This document shows, piece by piece, positions 63,101 through 64,000 of a stretch of DNA of 64,000 bases (position 1 is the stretch's first letter; every line of letters starts with the position of its first letter). Origin of the DNA: Nectonema munidae (lineage: Eukaryota; Nematomorpha; Nectonematoida; Nectonematidae); NCBI GenBank assembly GCA_030549495.1, contig JAUIRK010000058.1, positions 107,501 through 171,500 of the forward strand, written 5' to 3'. Both the position numbers and the translations under genes were made by a program. The notes under the pieces are model-generated. The model was not told where the DNA came from, did no database searches, and worked only from the letters and a program-made list of their open reading frames with translations.

Positions 63101-63660
63101 ATATAGTTTTTATGAAATAAAACTGCAATTTCAAAGTTAAATTTTTTGAACTTTTAGGTAGAATTTTTGAAATGTGGCTTTCAATATGTATGTAAAATAT
63201 TTTTTTAAAATTTTTATTTTAAGTATATTTTTTAAGCATTTTACGATTTACACATTTAAATATATAATAAGGCTGGCAAGTTTGGCGAGTTGTCTCCCCG
63301 GAGGTCTTGCCAGACCTCTTACACAAAACAAAATAGATGCCACAGTTTTTATCTTTCATTATTTTTGAAGTTAGAGAAGTGTGTGGATTGGTATCTCTGA
63401 AACACATCTATGAAATAGCGATGGTAAAAAAAGAAGATCCCAGGATCAAAGGAATCAGTACGGAGGAAATGTGTAAGTCACTCATCGATAGCTGTAGATC
63501 TATCGGCATCCAAGTCCTGAAGAGGGGCTACACCGTCGAAAGAATGCGCGTATTCCTGGAAAAAAGAAAGGCTCAAGAAGAGCGCCTGCTTGCGAAGATT
63601 CAGGAAGAAAAAATGGCCAAGCTGATGAAGAAGAAGACTGGAAGCAGTTCCTCATCCTGA
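51193..63660 (+). CDS. MRPL11: Mitochondrial large-subunit ribosomal protein uL11m, complete
   Basis: MRPL11 forms the stalk-base (GTPase-associated centre) of the mitochondrial ribosome by binding large-subunit rRNA. Four exons: 51193-51318, 51386-51481, 59694-59787 and 63371-63660, with introns of 67 bp, 8.2 kb and 3.6 kb. All are GT-AG and phases agree, giving 201 residues (about 190-200 is usual). The L11 N-terminal domain spans exons 1-2 (SPPIGPQVGQ, then VATFCKNFN and IKEGILLPT). Exon 3 gives NSFDLTICLPTNGYFLMQAA. Exon 4 carries the C-terminal RNA-binding domain (LVSLKHIYEIA, SIGIQVL), then a basic coiled tail ending in serines. ATG 51193 is chosen because an in-frame TGA lies four codons upstream; a second in-frame ATG at 51226 is possible. 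The protein is diverged, for example QLNIKVATF where others have QRGVNIxxF. The 8.2 kb intron contains a LINE and an hAT transposon. Confidence 0.94.
51700..52130. repeat. Two hAT-like solo ends in MRPL11 intron 2
   Basis: CACGCTTGTCCAAGCTTTCG near 51705, and CAGTGGTTTAAAAAGTAGTC followed by GCTAGCGCCCC at 52048-52078, both resemble hAT termini. No partner ends or target duplications were found. The spacer 52130-52860 holds a 106-codon minus-strand frame (52396-52716) without recognisable motifs. Confidence 0.4.
52860..53600 (+). repeat. Dispersed repeat R1, copy 3, interrupted
   Basis: It matches R1 copies in the SMU1 introns (TTCATAGATATACATAAGAT on the left, ACAAGTACCAGAAGATGAAA on the right) but is split by the insert 53009-53490. 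Restoring adjacency across the insert recreates the uninterrupted R1 order. Confidence 0.65.
53009..53490. mobile_element. MITE with terminal repeats built of short tandem units
   Basis: Both ends consist of repeated CGAAACCAAAACGTC-like units, plus-strand at 53022-53090 and inverted at 53385-53485, each 4-6 units long. The middle is AT-rich and non-coding. The insert interrupts R1 copy 3, which fixes its limits to within a few bases. The target duplication is unclear (CATT on each side). Superfamily unknown. Confidence 0.65.
53683..53948. mobile_element. hAT MITE H2, left end truncated
   Basis: 266 bp, about 95% similar by eye to 58772-59039 (TGGCTTCAAAATTACCCTTA; right end CTGGATCCGCCACTG). 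The first dozen bases of the left end are missing or altered. Confidence 0.8.
54080..54955 (-). mobile_element. LINE RT fragment (CR1/Jockey-like)
   Basis: Minus-strand reverse transcriptase debris. NHGLPQGSTLSPLLFNLF at about 54833-54780 is the conserved GLPQGS block. A YADD-like region lies near 54730. The thumb and C-terminal part follow, to about 54096 (FDRLAKNCIKYIFNL). Several frameshifts are present. It lies in MRPL11 intron 2. Spacer 54955-55720 is AT-rich without assignable features. Confidence 0.82.
57897..58047 (+). mobile_element. tRNA-derived SINE (family S1)
   Basis: Starts GGTGGCATGGCAGGTTCGTT, B box GGATTCGATTCC, body CATAAGCGGTACATCAGTGC, as in the minus-strand copy at 14826-14976 (about 90% by eye). 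It lies within the hAT remnant. Confidence 0.78.
58772..59039. mobile_element. hAT MITE H2, complete, with perfect 8-bp target duplication
   Basis: 268 bp. The left end is CAGTTGCGAATCCAGGGGG; the right end is CTGGATCCGCCACTG (inverse CAGTGGCGGATCCAG). It is flanked by ACGACAAC at 58764-58771 and 59040-59047. Poly-C runs lie next to both ends. It cuts the zinc-finger region of the hAT transposon 55724-59400, so it is the younger of the two. Confidence 0.9.
59957..60120 (+). repeat. Fragment of the pogo-type MITE family of 2502-2788
   Basis: GGTTGATTATCTGTAATCCG, then TTGTAACCCAATAAAAGTTT, matching the left part of 2502-2650. The right end is missing. It lies in MRPL11 intron 3. Confidence 0.5.
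60807..60945 (+). repeat. 28-bp tandem repeat, about 5 units
   Basis: TCCAACCTGTAT-type units recur with TCCAA at 60813, 60841, 60869, 60897 and 60925, spacing 28. The units differ at a few positions. Confidence 0.85.
60948..61270 (+). repeat. 161-bp tandem duplication
   Basis: 60948-61108 is repeated at 61109-61270 with almost no differences (GCTACCTCATACGATGTTAC, ATACTTTGCAATTTGCACGA). The near identity suggests a recent event or an assembly duplication. It follows the 28-bp array directly. Confidence 0.92.
61271..63370. other. Very AT-rich part of MRPL11 intron 3
   Basis: Mostly A/T homopolymer-like sequence with repeated AATAAAATTTATAAACTAAA blocks near 61380-61440. A GC-richer patch at 62860-62935 has no assignable identity. 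No gene seen. Confidence 0.45.
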
Positions 63661-63679
63661 TCTTTCTTTACTTTTTACG

Positions 63680-63685
63680 AATAAA
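63680..63685 (+). terminator. MRPL11: MRPL11 polyadenylation signal
   Basis: AATAAA 20 bases after the stop codon, followed by a GT-rich segment (GTGTGTGTTTGTTGTTG), a typical downstream element. Confidence 0.85.
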
Positions 63686-63705
63686 AAAGTGTGTGTTTGT
63701 TGTTG

Positions 63706-63819
63706 ATTCTATTTGAAGACTAAGCGTCTGCTTTCTTTTTCAATCAAATTTTATATTTTTAAAGCAGACCATTTTTGTTTCTCGCTGTACCTATGTCACA
63801 CTGGCAGTGGCCGTTTTAA
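63706..63819. mobile_element. TTAA MITE, subfamily B
   Basis: TTTGAAGACTAAGCGTCTGC, TTTCTTTTTCAAT, AAAGCAGACCATTTTTGTTT and ATGTCACACTGG occur in the order of 10491-10625. The left TTAA is lost. The right TTAA (63816-63819) is shared with the next element. Confidence 0.6.
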
Positions 63820-63954
63820 CCCATTTAAGACCAAGCAAAGCAGACGATATCTAAAAAAAACGCAGACGATTTATATTCAAAGTCATTGAAAAAAGCAGAC
63901 GAAGATGAAATTACTTATGTTCCAAAATAGGAACATTGCTCGTAAATGGGTTAA
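63816..63954. mobile_element. TTAA MITE, subfamily A, copy 4
   Basis: 139 bp from TTAA to TTAA, inverse orientation relative to 17350-17488 and nearly the same sequence. The ends are TTAACCCATTTAAGACCAAG and, inversely, TTAACCCATTTACGAGCAAT. The dyad ATGTTCC/GGAACAT is at 63917-63935. Confidence 0.88.
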
Positions 63955-64000
63955 GGGGCGCCATGCCTCCCTCCAGTTTTTTGGCTGGACCCCATGTTGA

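Overview
This window is AT-rich animal nuclear DNA packed with transposons. Three host genes can be read exon by exon, and nearly everything else is mobile-element debris. The genes have GT-AG introns from about 50 bp to 8 kb. The elements include LINEs, tRNA-derived SINEs, piggyBac, hAT, pogo/Tigger and Merlin DNA transposons, many MITEs, a Gypsy-type gag fossil and another reverse-transcriptase fossil. The mix suggests an invertebrate, perhaps an arthropod. That is a guess from gene sequence and repeat content; no species is assigned.

Layout. 1-13.6 kb: the 3' two thirds of SMU1 (+ strand, eight exons, 384 codons in the window). Its introns carry a LINE fragment, a SINE with a 200-bp GT tract, hAT, pogo and TTAA-type MITEs and a Tigger transposon. 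13.7-34.9 kb: gene-free. It holds a 2.4 kb pogo-type element with several insertions, a row of 138-bp TTAA MITEs, a LINE split by a Merlin transposon, a Gypsy gag fossil invaded by another repeat, an hAT remnant, a strange stretch almost without C on the + strand, a piggyBac remnant, a long near-perfect hairpin and a 148-bp tandem array. 34.9-36.8 kb: complete GAPDH (- strand, five coding exons, 332 aa). 36.8-40.2 kb: two adjoining piggyBac remnants starting 69 bp from the GAPDH ATG. 40.2-51.1 kb: tandem duplications, a reverse-transcriptase fossil, an unrecognised coding-like stretch and hAT MITEs. 51.2-63.7 kb: complete MRPL11 (+ strand, four exons, 201 aa), whose 8.2 kb second intron contains a LINE and an hAT transposon with further insertions. 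The window closes with two TTAA MITEs abutting at one TTAA.

The genes do unrelated housekeeping jobs: SMU1 in the spliceosome, GAPDH in glycolysis, MRPL11 in the mitochondrial ribosome. They do not form a functional cluster. The most interesting signals are in the repeats: a SINE whose target-site duplication copied a working splice acceptor of SMU1; a TTAA MITE family with a subterminal palindrome that is different in sequence but still self-complementary in most copies; an inverted repeat pair flanking two SMU1 exons; and the C-depleted tract.
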